Shown here in pieces: positions 28,311 through 37,467 of a stretch of DNA of 64,000 bases. The notes under the pieces were generated by a model. It was given only the letters and a program-made list of their open reading frames with translations. It was not told the DNA's origin and ran no database searches. Location of the stretch: assembly GCF_014205055.1 (NCBI RefSeq), contig NZ_JACHMS010000001.1, forward strand, positions 4,588,001 to 4,652,000. The letters are read 5' to 3'. Source of the stretch: Streptomyces luteogriseus. Its GTDB lineage: Bacteria; Actinomycetota; Actinomycetes; Streptomycetales; Streptomycetaceae. The position numbers and the translations under genes were made by a program. Numbering within the stretch: the stretch's first letter is position 1; each line of letters opens with the position of its first letter.

Positions 28311-28337
28311 CGGTGCACATCCAGTGGTTGTGCACCG
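28311..28337. repeat. Perfect inverted repeat between operon end and LysR gene
   Basis: CGGTGCACA (28311-28319) and TGTGCACCG (28329-28337) are perfect 9-bp arms with a 9-nt centre. It starts 9 nt after a stop codon and lies 76 nt before the LysR start, so it could be a terminator-like hairpin or an operator. Confidence 0.6.
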
Positions 28338-28412
28338 GGTCGCATGCTGCCTCAGAGCCGAAGGTTTCCGAGCTCCCCGACAACCACATGGTGTGTGGCT
28401 AGGCTGCCCCTC

Positions 28413-29375
28413 GTGGACCTCAAAGCCGTACGCGCCTTCGTCGCGATCGCCGACTCCGGGCAGTTCCAGAAGGCCGCCGTGGACCTGGCCCTCACCCAGC
28501 AGGCCGTGTCCAAGCGGATCGCCGCTCTGGAGAAGGACCTCGGCGTGCGGCTGCTGGTCCGCACGCCGAGGGGCGCGGAGCTCACCATCGACGGACAGGC
28601 CCTGCTGCCGCACGCCCGGGTCCTGCTCCGGGCCGAGGACCGGGCGACGGCCGCCGTGCGGCCGGGGGACCGGGCGCTGCGGGTCGACGTCGTGGGGCGC
28701 CGGGCCGCCACCGGCGGGCTGGTGCAGCACTTCCACCGGGCGCACCCGGAGATCGCGCTGGACGTCGTCACGCTGTTCGACGTGGAGACCGCCGTGACGG
28801 CACTGCGGGACGGGGCCGTCGACGCCACCTTCCGCGCCGTCACCATGCCCGGGCAGCGGCTCCCCGACGGCATCACGGCCACCCCGGTCCTCGACGAGCC
28901 GCTGCGGCTCTGCGTCGGCCCGGGCCACCCGTTCGCCCGGGCCCGCTCGGTGACGACCGCGCAGCTCGCCGGCCACCGCATCTGGATGCCGGGCAACGTG
29001 CCCGGGACCGAATGGCACGCCTACTACGAGGAACTCGCAGCGGCCTTCGGGCCGGCCATCGACACCATCGGGCCCAACTTCGGCCTCGAAGCGCTCCTCG
29101 ACACGATCGCGGACTCTTCGACCGTGGCGACCTTCCTCAGCGAACGGACCCCGCACGTCTGGCCGGTCGCCCACGACCTGCGGCTCGTCCCGCTCGTGGA
29201 TCCGGTCCCGGTCTACCCGCACTCGCTGCTCCGGCGCGCGGACAACCCGCACCCCGGCCTGACGGCACTCCACGACCACCTGGTGGCCACCCGGCCGCGC
29301 GCCCCGGAGGGCGAGCTCTGGCGGCCGTCGTGGGCACAACCCCCGCCTACCCGACCCGCTTCTCCAGCAGCGTGA
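28413..29375 (+). CDS. LysR-family transcriptional regulator
   Basis: A 320-residue LTTR. The winged helix is at residues 1-60 (FQKAAVDLALTQQAVSKRIAALEKDL), followed by a periplasmic-binding-like effector domain. GTG at 28413 is chosen because TAGGCT lies 8 nt upstream, giving a probable leaderless mRNA. Its 3' end overlaps the convergent acetyltransferase gene by 29 bp. The last 25 residues are Pro/Arg-rich. No obvious divergent target gene. Confidence 0.85.
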   Translation: MDLKAVRAFVAIADSGQFQKAAVDLALTQQAVSKRIAALEKDLGVRLLVRTPRGAELTIDGQALLPHARVLLRAEDRATAAVRPGDRALRVDVVGRRAATGGLVQHFHRAHPEIALDVVTLFDVETAVTALRDGAVDATFRAVTMPGQRLPDGITATPVLDEPLRLCVGPGHPFARARSVTTAQLAGHRIWMPGNVPGTEWHAYYEELAAAFGPAIDTIGPNFGLEALLDTIADSSTVATFLSERTPHVWPVAHDLRLVPLVDPVPVYPHSLLRRADNPHPGLTALHDHLVATRPRAPEGELWRPSWAQPPPTRPASPAA

Positions 29376-29874
29376 AGGACTTGGGCGGCCCACCCGGCTG
29401 CGGTTTGCCCTCCTTGCGGCCCACGACCCGGTAACCGGCGTCCACGTAGTAGGCGTTGAGACGCTCGTTGTCCGCCAGGCAGTCCAGACGCATCCAGGTC
29501 CGCCCCGCCTCGGCCACGCGGCGTTCCGCGGCCGCCAGCAGCGCCCGCCCCGTCCCGGGCGCGGCGGCGGTCCGGTCCACCATCAGCCGGTGCACATACC
29601 CGGCCACCGGCGGCTGCGGGCCCCAGGCATCCTCGTCCTGCCACCACAGCTCCCAGGCGCCGGCCAGGCCCGTGCCGGTCTCCGCCAGCCAGACCTCGCC
29701 GCGTGCCATGACCCGGCGGAAGTGCTCCTCGTCCAGCTCCCCCGGCCGCCACTGCCCGGTGATGCCACGGGCCAGCATCCAGCGGGCCGCGTCGTCGCGG
29801 AGCCGGACCAGGGCGGCGAGGTCGGACGCGACGGCCGGGCGGACACACAGGCCCGGCACCGTGGAAGAGCTCAC
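29347..29874 (-). CDS. GNAT-family N-acetyltransferase
   Basis: A 175-residue acetyltransferase with the acetyl-CoA loop region VHRLMVDRTAAAPGTGRALL and the fold end NERLNAYYVDAGYRVVG. Overlaps the mshD start side by 4 bp (mshD stops at 29871), so it is the downstream partner of mshD. Substrate unknown. Confidence 0.85.
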   Translation of the reverse strand: MSSSTVPGLCVRPAVASDLAALVRLRDDAARWMLARGITGQWRPGELDEEHFRRVMARGEVWLAETGTGLAGAWELWWQDEDAWGPQPPVAGYVHRLMVDRTAAAPGTGRALLAAAERRVAEAGRTWMRLDCLADNERLNAYYVDAGYRVVGRKEGKPQPGGPPKSFTLLEKRVG

Positions 29875-30797
29875 GTCTCCGTGCGGTACATCAGGTCCAC
29901 CTCGTGCGTGGTGAACCCCAGCCGCTCGTACACCGACACCGCCGCCTTGTTGTCGGCGTCGACGTACAGCATCGCCGTGGGCAGCCCGCGCTCCGCCAAG
30001 TGCCGCAGCCCGATCGTGGTCAGGGACTTGCCGAGGCCGCCGCCCTGCGCGCCGGGGCCGACACCGAGCACGTAGACCTCGCCCAGGCCCTCCTCGGCGT
30101 GCACCTTGGTCCAGTGGAAGCCCACGAGTTCGTCACCGCGGAAGGCGAGGAAGAAGCCCTCGGGGTCGAACCACGGCTCGGCCTTGCGGTCGTCGAGGTC
30201 GCGCTGGGTGAGGGAGCCCTGCTCGGGGTGGTGGGCGAAGGCGGCGGCGTTCACCGCCAGCCAGGCCGCGTCGTCCTTGCCCGGGACGAAGGTGCGGACC
30301 GTGACGCCCTCGGGGAGCACCGGCTCGGGAGCGTCGAAGTCGGTCAACGGCCGCCGCATCTGGCGCAGTTCGCGGAACAGCGTCAGGCCGAGGACCTGCG
30401 CGAGATGCCGGGCGGCGGAGTGCCCGCCGTGCGCCCACACCCGCAGCCGCTTGCCGGAGGCCGCCAGCAGCGCCGAGCCGAGCGCCCGCCCGTGCCCGTG
30501 CCCGCGGTGCCCGGGGTGCACGACCAGCTCGGCGGCCGGCGGCTCCACCGGGTCCGTGTCCTCCAGCTGGGCGTAACCGACAAGTTCCCCGCCGGCGGTG
30601 AGCAGCAGATGGGACACGCCCTCCCGCTCCCCGCCGCGCAGCTGCAACCGGCCCTGTTCGGACACCGCCTGCTGCCCGTCGGTCCCGGCCGCCTCGTCGA
30701 GCAGCCCGAGCACGGCCTCGGTCTGCTCCGCGGAGAGCGCGGCAAGGGTCTCGATCGAGCGGGGGTGTCCGGGCCGTACGGTGTCGTCGCTGGTCAT
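29871..30797 (-). CDS. mshD: Mycothiol synthase MshD
   Basis: A 308-residue two-GNAT-domain enzyme that acetylates Cys-GlcN-Ins in the last step of mycothiol synthesis. The second domain is the typical active one: EVYVLGVGPGAQGGGLGKSL and YVDADNKAAVSVYERLGF, with the conserved HEVDLMY end. ATG at 30797 is preceded by TACCCT at 30810-30805, 7 nt away, so it is probably leaderless. Cotranscribed with the GNAT gene. Confidence 0.92.
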   Translation of the reverse strand: MTSDDTVRPGHPRSIETLAALSAEQTEAVLGLLDEAAGTDGQQAVSEQGRLQLRGGEREGVSHLLLTAGGELVGYAQLEDTDPVEPPAAELVVHPGHRGHGHGRALGSALLAASGKRLRVWAHGGHSAARHLAQVLGLTLFRELRQMRRPLTDFDAPEPVLPEGVTVRTFVPGKDDAAWLAVNAAAFAHHPEQGSLTQRDLDDRKAEPWFDPEGFFLAFRGDELVGFHWTKVHAEEGLGEVYVLGVGPGAQGGGLGKSLTTIGLRHLAERGLPTAMLYVDADNKAAVSVYERLGFTTHEVDLMYRTET

Positions 30798-30942
30798 GCG
30801 TACGAGGGTACGGGGCGCCACCGGCAAATCGGCGGCAAAGAAGCAACCCAGCCGTAACCACGAAACACCTGTTGCGCTACGCGCGTTGACTCTAGGCTGC
30901 GCCGGACGACATCACTGTCCCAGCACACCCACAGGGGGGCGT

Positions 30943-32766
30943 ATGCCAGCCACTTCACCGGCGTCGGCGCACCAGGAGCGCCGCAGACGTCGTACGAACC
31001 GTTTCGTCGCACTCACCGCCGGTGTCGTCACCGTCGGCGCGCTGGCCGCCGCGGCGCTGCCCGGTTCGGCCAGTGCCGGCGAGGAGCGCCACGAGGGCGG
31101 GCACGGGCACGGCCGCTACCAGGACGTGCAACTGCTGTCCTTCAACGACCTGCACGGCAACCTGGAGCCGCCCGCCGGTTCCTCCGGCCGGGTCACCGAG
31201 ACGCAGCCCGACGGCACGACGAAGACCATCGACGCCGGTGGTGTCGAGTACCTCGCCACGCATCTGCGGCAGGCCCGCAAGGGCGAGAAGTACTCCATCA
31301 CGGCGGCCGGCGGCGACATGGTCGGCGCCTCCCCGCTGATCTCGGGGCTGTTCCACGACGAGCCGACCATCGAGGCGCTGAACAAGCTCGACCTCGACGT
31401 CACCTCCGTCGGCAACCACGAGTTCGACGAGGGTGCCAAGGAGCTGGCCCGTCTGCAGAACGGCGGCTGCCACCCGAAGGACGGCTGCTACGCGGACGAG
31501 AAGTTCAAGGGCGCCGACTTCCCCTACCTGGCCGCCAACGTCCTCGACGAGAAGACGAAGAAGCCGATCCTCAAGCCCTACTGGGTGTGGAAGAAGAACG
31601 GCGTCAAGGTCGGCTTCATCGGAGTGACCCTGGAGGGCACCCCGGACATCGTCTCCGCCGAGGGCGTCAAGGGCCTGTCCTTCAAGGACGAGGTGGAGAC
31701 GATCAACAAGTACGCCAAGGTGCTGCAGAAGCAGGGCGTGAAGTCGATCGTCGCCCTCCTCCACGAGGGCGGCTTCCCGGCGTCGACGTCGTACAACTAC
31801 GACTGTGACTCCCCGGGCGCGGGCGACGGCATCTCCGGGCCGATCGTCGACATCGCCAAGAACGTCACGCCGCAGGTGGACGCGCTGGTCACCGGCCACA
31901 CCCACAACGCGTACGTGTGCAGCATCGCCGACCCGGCGGGCAAGCCCCGCATGGTCACCTCGGCCGCGTCCTTCGGCCGCCTCTACACCGACACCACGCT
32001 GACCTACGACCGCAGGACCGGCGACATCGCCCGTACGGCCGTGAAGTCGGCGAACCGCGTGGTCACCCGGGACGTCCCCAAGGCGCCCGACATGACCGAG
32101 CTGATCAGCAAGTGGAACACCCTGGCCGCGCCCATCGGCAACAAGCCGATCGGCTACATCTCCGGCGACATCGGCAACACCGGCAGCGAGTCCCCGCTCG
32201 GTGACCTCATCGCCGACGCGCAGCTCGCCCACGGCAAGCAGCTCGACCCGGAGACCGACCTGGCGCTGATGAACCCGGGCGGTATCCGCGCCCCGCTGAC
32301 CTACGCGGCCAAGGCCGGTGAGGGCGACGGTGTCGTCACCTACGCCGAGGGCTTCACGGTCCAGCCGTTCGCGAACACCGTGAACCTCCAGGACTTCACG
32401 GGCGCGCAGGTCGTCCAGGCGCTCAAGGAGCAGGTGTCCGGCCCGAACGCGGCAGCCCCGAAGGTCCTCCAGGTCTCGTCCGGCCTGACCTACACGCTGG
32501 ACCTCACCAAGTCCGGCGCCGACCGGGTGGTCACGGACAGCATCAAGCTGAACGGTGCGGCCATCGACCCGGCCGCCACCTACCGCGTCGCGACGAACAG
32601 CTTCCTCGCGGGCGGCGGCGACGGCTTCCCGACCCTCGGCCAGGGCACGAACGACGTCGTCGGCAGCGACGACCTGACGGCTCTGGAGCAGTACCTGACG
32701 GCCAACTCCTCGGCGTCGAACCCGATCGCCCCGCCGAAGGCGGACCGCATCACGATCGTGAAGTAA
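30943..32766 (+). CDS. Secreted 5'-nucleotidase / metallophosphatase
   Basis: A 607-residue exported enzyme. ATG at 30943 leads into a long signal with RRRRRTNR then FVALTAGVVTVGALAAAAL and an ASA cleavage site. The metallophosphatase domain shows SFNDLHGNLEP, GNHEFDEG and GHTHN. The C-terminal 5'-nucleotidase domain has NPGGIRAPL and GGGDGFPT. It releases phosphate from nucleotides outside the cell, so Pho control is plausible though I found no clear PHO box. Confidence 0.92.
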   Translation: MPATSPASAHQERRRRRTNRFVALTAGVVTVGALAAAALPGSASAGEERHEGGHGHGRYQDVQLLSFNDLHGNLEPPAGSSGRVTETQPDGTTKTIDAGGVEYLATHLRQARKGEKYSITAAGGDMVGASPLISGLFHDEPTIEALNKLDLDVTSVGNHEFDEGAKELARLQNGGCHPKDGCYADEKFKGADFPYLAANVLDEKTKKPILKPYWVWKKNGVKVGFIGVTLEGTPDIVSAEGVKGLSFKDEVETINKYAKVLQKQGVKSIVALLHEGGFPASTSYNYDCDSPGAGDGISGPIVDIAKNVTPQVDALVTGHTHNAYVCSIADPAGKPRMVTSAASFGRLYTDTTLTYDRRTGDIARTAVKSANRVVTRDVPKAPDMTELISKWNTLAAPIGNKPIGYISGDIGNTGSESPLGDLIADAQLAHGKQLDPETDLALMNPGGIRAPLTYAAKAGEGDGVVTYAEGFTVQPFANTVNLQDFTGAQVVQALKEQVSGPNAAAPKVLQVSSGLTYTLDLTKSGADRVVTDSIKLNGAAIDPAATYRVATNSFLAGGGDGFPTLGQGTNDVVGSDDLTALEQYLTANSSASNPIAPPKADRITIVK

Positions 32767-32792
32767 GTCGCATACCCGGGGTTCAGGTTGCG

Positions 32793-32840
32793 GGTGGGGG
32801 AGGTACGCATGATCACATGGATCGATGCGTACCCCCCACC
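32793..32840. promoter_or_regulatory. Long inverted repeat around a DUF2993 start codon
   Basis: GGTACGCAT (32802-32810) pairs perfectly with ATGCGTACC (32825-32833), and the stem continues with GGTGGGG (32793-32799) against CCCCACC (32834-32840) across a 2-nt bulge. The proposed ATG at 32825 lies in the right arm, so the mRNA hairpin could hide the start or end the upstream transcript. Confidence 0.6.
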
Positions 32841-34036
32841 ACCTAGATGCGCATCCCCGTCCGAACCCGTACGAGGAGCTCGCCGCCCTCGATGACGGGC
32901 CTCTGGAGGAGACCCCTCTGGATGAGTTCCTCACGGAGGAACGCGATGCGGGCGCCGAGGACGCCTGGGCCCCGCCGGACCACCGCCGCGGCGGCAAGCG
33001 GCGTAGGAAGAATCGTTTCGCTGGCTTGCCGCTCGCGGTGAAGGCGGTGGTCGGCCTGGTCGTCCTCGCCTCGTTCGCCGCGCTCGGCGACCGCTGGGCC
33101 GTGCTGTACGCCGAGCACCGCGCCGCCGACACCCTCAAGGACCGCCTCGACCTCGCCGCGGCGCCCGAGGTGGAGATCGGCGGCTTCCCCTTCCTCACCC
33201 AACTCGCCGACAAGCGCCTGGACTCGGTGAAGGTGACCGTCCCGGACGTCGCCGCCGACCGGGTCTCCCTGGCCAAGGTGTCGGCCACGGCCCACGACGT
33301 GCGGCTGAACGCCGACGGCCTCACTTCCGTGCGCGGCGCCGACGTCCCGCGCTTCGACGGGGACGTCCAGCTCACCTTCGCCGACCTCAACCGCGAACTC
33401 GGCGCCTCCCAGGTGACGTTCACCGGCGAGGGCCGCGACAGGGTCCGGGCGGACGGCACCCTGCCGGTCGCCGGGCACAACCTGCGGCTGCGCGCCGAGG
33501 CCCGGATCCAGCGGCAGGGCGAGCGGGGTATCGCCACCGAGATCGGCAGGATGCGCCTGGACATCGGCGACCTGGCCACCTACCGGCCCGGCACCCGCGC
33601 CTCGGAGGGCCTGCACCTGACGCCCAAGGGCACCGCCGACCTCGCCCGGGAGACCCGCAAGGCCAAGGCGCTGCTGTCGGTGCCGGCCATCGTGCAGCGG
33701 ATGGGCGTGCCCGAGGCGACCGTGCGCGAGGCGCTGGCCGACGACGGCAAGCTCGCCGAGCTGACCGGCTCCCCGCGCTTCGCCCGCCAGGCCGCCGGCC
33801 TCAACCTCATCGACCTGGCCCTGGAGAACCCCGACGTCATGCGCCGTCTGGGCCTGGACCCCAACCTGCTCGACTCCCTGTCGGGCCTGACCCGCCCGGT
33901 CCTGGCCGACCGGCTGTCCCTGGCGTTCGAACTGCCCGAGCCGGAGCAGGGGAACGTCCGGCTGCGGGACGTACGGGTGGAGGAGGACGGCATCCGGGTG
34001 CGGGTGTCGGGATCGGGGCTCACGGTCGGGAAGTGA
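32825..34036 (+). CDS. DUF2993 (LmeA-like) membrane-anchored protein
   Basis: A 403-residue protein: an acidic N-terminal tail (about 1-55), basic stretch GGKRRRKNR, a single membrane helix (about 72-90), then the DUF2993 domain with GGFPFLTQLADKRLD. The family includes the mycobacterial lipoglycan-elongation protein LmeA; function in Streptomyces is unknown. A shorter paralogue occurs at 52338. The start is uncertain because the ATG lies in a hairpin. Confidence 0.8.
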   Translation: MRTPHHLDAHPRPNPYEELAALDDGPLEETPLDEFLTEERDAGAEDAWAPPDHRRGGKRRRKNRFAGLPLAVKAVVGLVVLASFAALGDRWAVLYAEHRAADTLKDRLDLAAAPEVEIGGFPFLTQLADKRLDSVKVTVPDVAADRVSLAKVSATAHDVRLNADGLTSVRGADVPRFDGDVQLTFADLNRELGASQVTFTGEGRDRVRADGTLPVAGHNLRLRAEARIQRQGERGIATEIGRMRLDIGDLATYRPGTRASEGLHLTPKGTADLARETRKAKALLSVPAIVQRMGVPEATVREALADDGKLAELTGSPRFARQAAGLNLIDLALENPDVMRRLGLDPNLLDSLSGLTRPVLADRLSLAFELPEPEQGNVRLRDVRVEEDGIRVRVSGSGLTVGK

Positions 34037-34115
34037 CTCCCTGGGGGCGGCCCGGCCGCGAGGTCTTCCTGACCCGCCCGTGCCGCCTCGGGGTGAAACT
34101 TTATGTTCTGATGTG

Positions 34116-34145
34116 TTGACCTCTGTTCGAGTCGCCTTCTAGTTT
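34116..34145 (+). promoter_or_regulatory. Promoter of the GH5 gene
   Basis: TTGACC (34116-34121), 18-bp spacer and TAGTTT (34140-34145) give a reasonable sigma-70 promoter 62 nt before the GTG start. The surrounding 60 bp are clearly AT-richer than the neighbourhood. Confidence 0.55.
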
Positions 34146-34207
34146 CGTGCATCACTGGGCGGTCCGTCTACGGGCCGCTCACCGTGCACCTCTCAGAAGG
34201 GGATGTC

Positions 34208-35242
34208 GTGTCTCAAAGGAACCATCGCGGGACAGCGTGCGTGGGGGCGCTGCTGGCCTGTGTCACGGCATTCGGTGGAGCGCTCGCCTCCCCCGCCGCC
34301 GCCTCACCCGCCCACCGTCCCGCCACCCCGCCGCCCGTCAGCGACTTCAAGGGCGTCAACTGGGCCGACCCGCGCGACAACTACGCCCATGACGCGGTCG
34401 TGCCCTCGGGCCTGTCCACGTCGGACAGTTACGCCACCACCTACGCCAAGTCCAAGGCGATCATCGGGGGATTCTCCAAGCTGGGCGCCAACACCGTCCG
34501 CCTCCCGGTCAACCCGACCTCCGTGAACGGCCCGTTCTGGACGTCGTACCGGGGCGCGATCGACGCCGCCACCGCCAAGGGCTTCAAGGTCATCCTGGGC
34601 TACTGGGAGGCCGACAACGCCAAGGACGGCAAGATCGACGACCAGGCGTCCTGGGACCGGATGTGGGCGCGCATCACCTCCGCCTACGCCCGCAACTCCA
34701 AGGTGTACTTCGAGCCGATGAACGAGCCGTTCGGCTACACCGCCCAGGAGTGGACGGACATCGCCGCGAAGTGGGTGAGCAGCCACGGCAACGTGCCCCG
34801 CGACCGGATCCTGATCGGCGGCTACAAGTACAGCGAGGACGTCAAGCCGGTCTGCGCCGACCCGCGCCTGAAGGGCACGCGCCTGGCCCTGCACAACTAC
34901 GGCTTCTGGCACACCGACTGGACCAGCGTCGACCAGTGGAAGGCCGACTTCAAGAGTCGCATAGGCGACTGCGCCTCACGCACGATCCTCGACGAGTTCG
35001 GTGCTTCCATGACGACCGGCCTGGACTACAACGGCCCGGCCGGCACCTCCAACGAGATCGCGTACATCCAGGCCGCGACCGACACGATCCGCGAGCTGGG
35101 CCTGGGCTCGGTCTACTGGCCCGGCCTGCGCAACGGTGACACCTACTCGCTCACCACGCTCCAGGGCACGGGCACGAACCTCAGCCTCACGGTGAACAAC
35201 CAGAGTGGCCTGGACCGGCTGCACTACGCCTGGAAGCAGTAG
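34208..35242 (+). CDS. Secreted glycoside hydrolase family 5
   Basis: A 344-residue exported enzyme, probably an endoglucanase or related beta-glycanase. GTG at 34208 follows AAGGGG; a signal peptide ends at about ASA near residue 33. The GH5 barrel shows the acid/base Glu in EPMNEPFG, HNYGFW and the nucleophile Glu in ILDEFGAS. No carbohydrate-binding module. It neighbours a pectinase gene, suggesting plant-wall breakdown. Confidence 0.85.
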   Translation: MSQRNHRGTACVGALLACVTAFGGALASPAAASPAHRPATPPPVSDFKGVNWADPRDNYAHDAVVPSGLSTSDSYATTYAKSKAIIGGFSKLGANTVRLPVNPTSVNGPFWTSYRGAIDAATAKGFKVILGYWEADNAKDGKIDDQASWDRMWARITSAYARNSKVYFEPMNEPFGYTAQEWTDIAAKWVSSHGNVPRDRILIGGYKYSEDVKPVCADPRLKGTRLALHNYGFWHTDWTSVDQWKADFKSRIGDCASRTILDEFGASMTTGLDYNGPAGTSNEIAYIQAATDTIRELGLGSVYWPGLRNGDTYSLTTLQGTGTNLSLTVNNQSGLDRLHYAWKQ

Positions 35243-35328
35243 GAACCGGTAGGAGTCCCCCACGGGATCACGATGGTGGCCCTTCCGGGCCCGGCGCCGC
35301 TCGTCAGCCGGACCCGGAAGGGAGCCGA

Positions 35329-37389
35329 TCAGGACGCCGAAGGCGTCCAGCCCGCGAGCCAGTCCGCGACCTCCTGGTTCGCGGCCTGCGCGTCGCTCAG
35401 ATGCGGCCGGTTCGTGCTGGCCGGACCCGCCCCGGCGCCGGAGTTCTTGTACTCGGCGAACCGGTCGTCCTTCCAGGAGAACCCGCTCATGTCGGTCCAC
35501 GGGGCCGACTTGATCGCGTTGCTCAGGTTGGTGTTGCGCACGGTGGCCTGGGGATCGAGGGACGCGTCCCCGCCGGCGTGCCAGGGCCGGCCGAGGTAGA
35601 AGCTGCCGGCCGAGACGTCGCCGTTCACGGTGGAGTCGGCGATCAGGAAGCCCTTGCGGTTCGCCGCGGTGCTCGGCGCGGCGATGTACCCGGCCGAGGT
35701 GCCGTTCCAGCGCTTCTTCAGCGTGATCACGGACCTGTTGATGACGGCCGTGGCCCGGCCGAAGATGAAGTCGACGTTGCCGATGACGTACGAGTTGCTG
35801 ACGTAGACCCGCCCGAGCTTGTCCTTGGCGGCGGTGTCGAGCAGCAGCGTGTCCTGGTCCCCGCTGACGATGATCCCGTCCAGGAACACCTTGTCGGCCG
35901 CGGTCCGCAGGGCGACGGCCTGGTGCCCGTTGAGGGACTGGTTGGCCTTCTCGTCGAAGTCGTTGGAGATGGTCAGGTTGCGCGCCTGGAAGTCGTCCGC
36001 CTCGACGGCGACGGTGGCGCTGCCGCCCGTGCCGTACGTGCCGCCGCCGGGCTTCGGCGTACCGGAGGCGTTGTTGTAGACGATCGTGGTGTCCTTGCGG
36101 CTGCCGCCGGTGCCCTGGATGGTGACGTGCGGCTTGTTGGACGGCACCTTCACCAGTTCCCGGTACGTCCCCGGCTTCACGGCGATCACGACGCGCGAGG
36201 AGTTGTTCGCCGGTACGGCGTTCACGGCGGCCTGCACGGTCCGGTACTGGCCGCTGCCGTCCTGGGCGACGGTGAGGGTGGTGGCGGCCGCGGCCTTGGT
36301 GGAGGCGGTCGTACCGACGGACGCGCGGGGCCCCGCTCCGGCCTTGAGGACCGACGGGAGGTCGGTGGCCTTGTCCAGGCTGTAGGGGTAGTACGTCTTC
36401 GGGTCGAAGGCGGTTCCGCCGCTCTCGTTGCGCCCGCTGGTGCCGGAGAAGGAGTTGCCGCGCTGCACGACGGCGGCGCCGCTGTCCTTGATGACGGGGT
36501 TCTTGACGCCCTGGAAGAGGGAGTTCTCCAGGACCATCTTCGTGCCGCCGCGCGAGTAGTTCCCGTACGCCGACTTGATGGCGGTGCCCGGGGCGTCCTC
36601 CAGGAAGTTGTTGTAGAGGTGCGCGTGGGCGGCGTTGTCCGTGGAGGGGTTGCGCTGCTCGGTCTCGCGGATCCAGTTGTGGTGGATCGTGATGTCGGTC
36701 TTGACGTTCTCGGTCCAGCCGATGCCGAAGGTCTTGTTGTTGTCGCTCAGCTTGTTCCAGGAGACGGTGACGTTCGTGCTGTCCTTGCGGACGTCGATGA
36801 GCCCGTCGGCCATGTGCCGCAGATCGTTGTGATCGATCCACACGTGATGGGCGCCGTCCATCTGGATCGCGTCGAAATCATGGTCCTTGTCGTTCCAGAT
36901 GCCCTGGTACGCGTCCCGGATGGTCAGGTTCCGGATGATCACGTTGTGCACGCCCTGGCCGAGGAAGAACCCGCCGCCGACGATGTGCCCGGCGGTTCCG
37001 CGGCCCACGATGGTCTTGTCGGACTGCACCTTGATCTCTTTGCCGACCGGGTTCATGGCGATGGTCCCGGCGACGACGATGACGTACGGCTGGGTCGCGG
37101 TGGCGTACTTCTCCAGCTCGGCCTGCGTGGTCACGGTGACGATCTGGCCTCCGCGCCCGCCGTACGTCCCGTTCTGCCCGAGGGAGTTGACGGAGGCGAA
37201 CCCGTCGGCGGTGTCGGCGGCCCAGGTGGGGGCGGCGGCGGAGGCCTGCTGGACACTGCTGCCGAGGACGCCGAGGTCGGTGCCGTAGGCGAAGGTACCG
37301 GCGGCGGTCAGGGCCAGGGGGACCCCGACCGCCAGGGCGGTGCGGCTTCTGCGGTGACGGGGACGGGCCTTGCTACGCGGCTCACTCAT
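35329..37389 (-). CDS. Secreted pectate lyase - pectin methylesterase fusion
   Basis: A 686-residue exported two-domain enzyme. After a basic signal (RHRRSRTALAV), residues about 60-350 are a PL1 pectate lyase (WIDHNDL, ITIHHNWI and the probable catalytic Arg in EQRNPST). Residues about 375-650 are a CE8 pectin methylesterase (QDTLLLD, NVDFIFGRA, YLGRPW). The esterase removes methyl groups and the lyase cleaves the resulting pectate, so one secreted chain does both. A low-complexity Ala/Thr linker separates them. Confidence 0.92.
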   Translation of the reverse strand: MSEPRSKARPRHRRSRTALAVGVPLALTAAGTFAYGTDLGVLGSSVQQASAAAPTWAADTADGFASVNSLGQNGTYGGRGGQIVTVTTQAELEKYATATQPYVIVVAGTIAMNPVGKEIKVQSDKTIVGRGTAGHIVGGGFFLGQGVHNVIIRNLTIRDAYQGIWNDKDHDFDAIQMDGAHHVWIDHNDLRHMADGLIDVRKDSTNVTVSWNKLSDNNKTFGIGWTENVKTDITIHHNWIRETEQRNPSTDNAAHAHLYNNFLEDAPGTAIKSAYGNYSRGGTKMVLENSLFQGVKNPVIKDSGAAVVQRGNSFSGTSGRNESGGTAFDPKTYYPYSLDKATDLPSVLKAGAGPRASVGTTASTKAAAATTLTVAQDGSGQYRTVQAAVNAVPANNSSRVVIAVKPGTYRELVKVPSNKPHVTIQGTGGSRKDTTIVYNNASGTPKPGGGTYGTGGSATVAVEADDFQARNLTISNDFDEKANQSLNGHQAVALRTAADKVFLDGIIVSGDQDTLLLDTAAKDKLGRVYVSNSYVIGNVDFIFGRATAVINRSVITLKKRWNGTSAGYIAAPSTAANRKGFLIADSTVNGDVSAGSFYLGRPWHAGGDASLDPQATVRNTNLSNAIKSAPWTDMSGFSWKDDRFAEYKNSGAGAGPASTNRPHLSDAQAANQEVADWLAGWTPSAS

Positions 37390-37467
37390 ACGGCGATCCG
37401 TTCCGTGTGGGGGAATGACCGCTGATCAGTCGTCGCCCCACACGGAAAGGTTGCCGGGGTATCTGCC

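Noticed and set aside
28311-28337. A confident LysR operator call for the CGGTGCACA palindrome
   Set aside because: It does not fit T-N11-A spacing relative to the promoter and could equally be a terminator, so it is reported only as a repeat.
35401-37425. A 674-codon frame antisense to the pectinase
   Set aside because: Gly/Val/Arg-rich shadow of a gene with clear catalytic motifs on the other strand.
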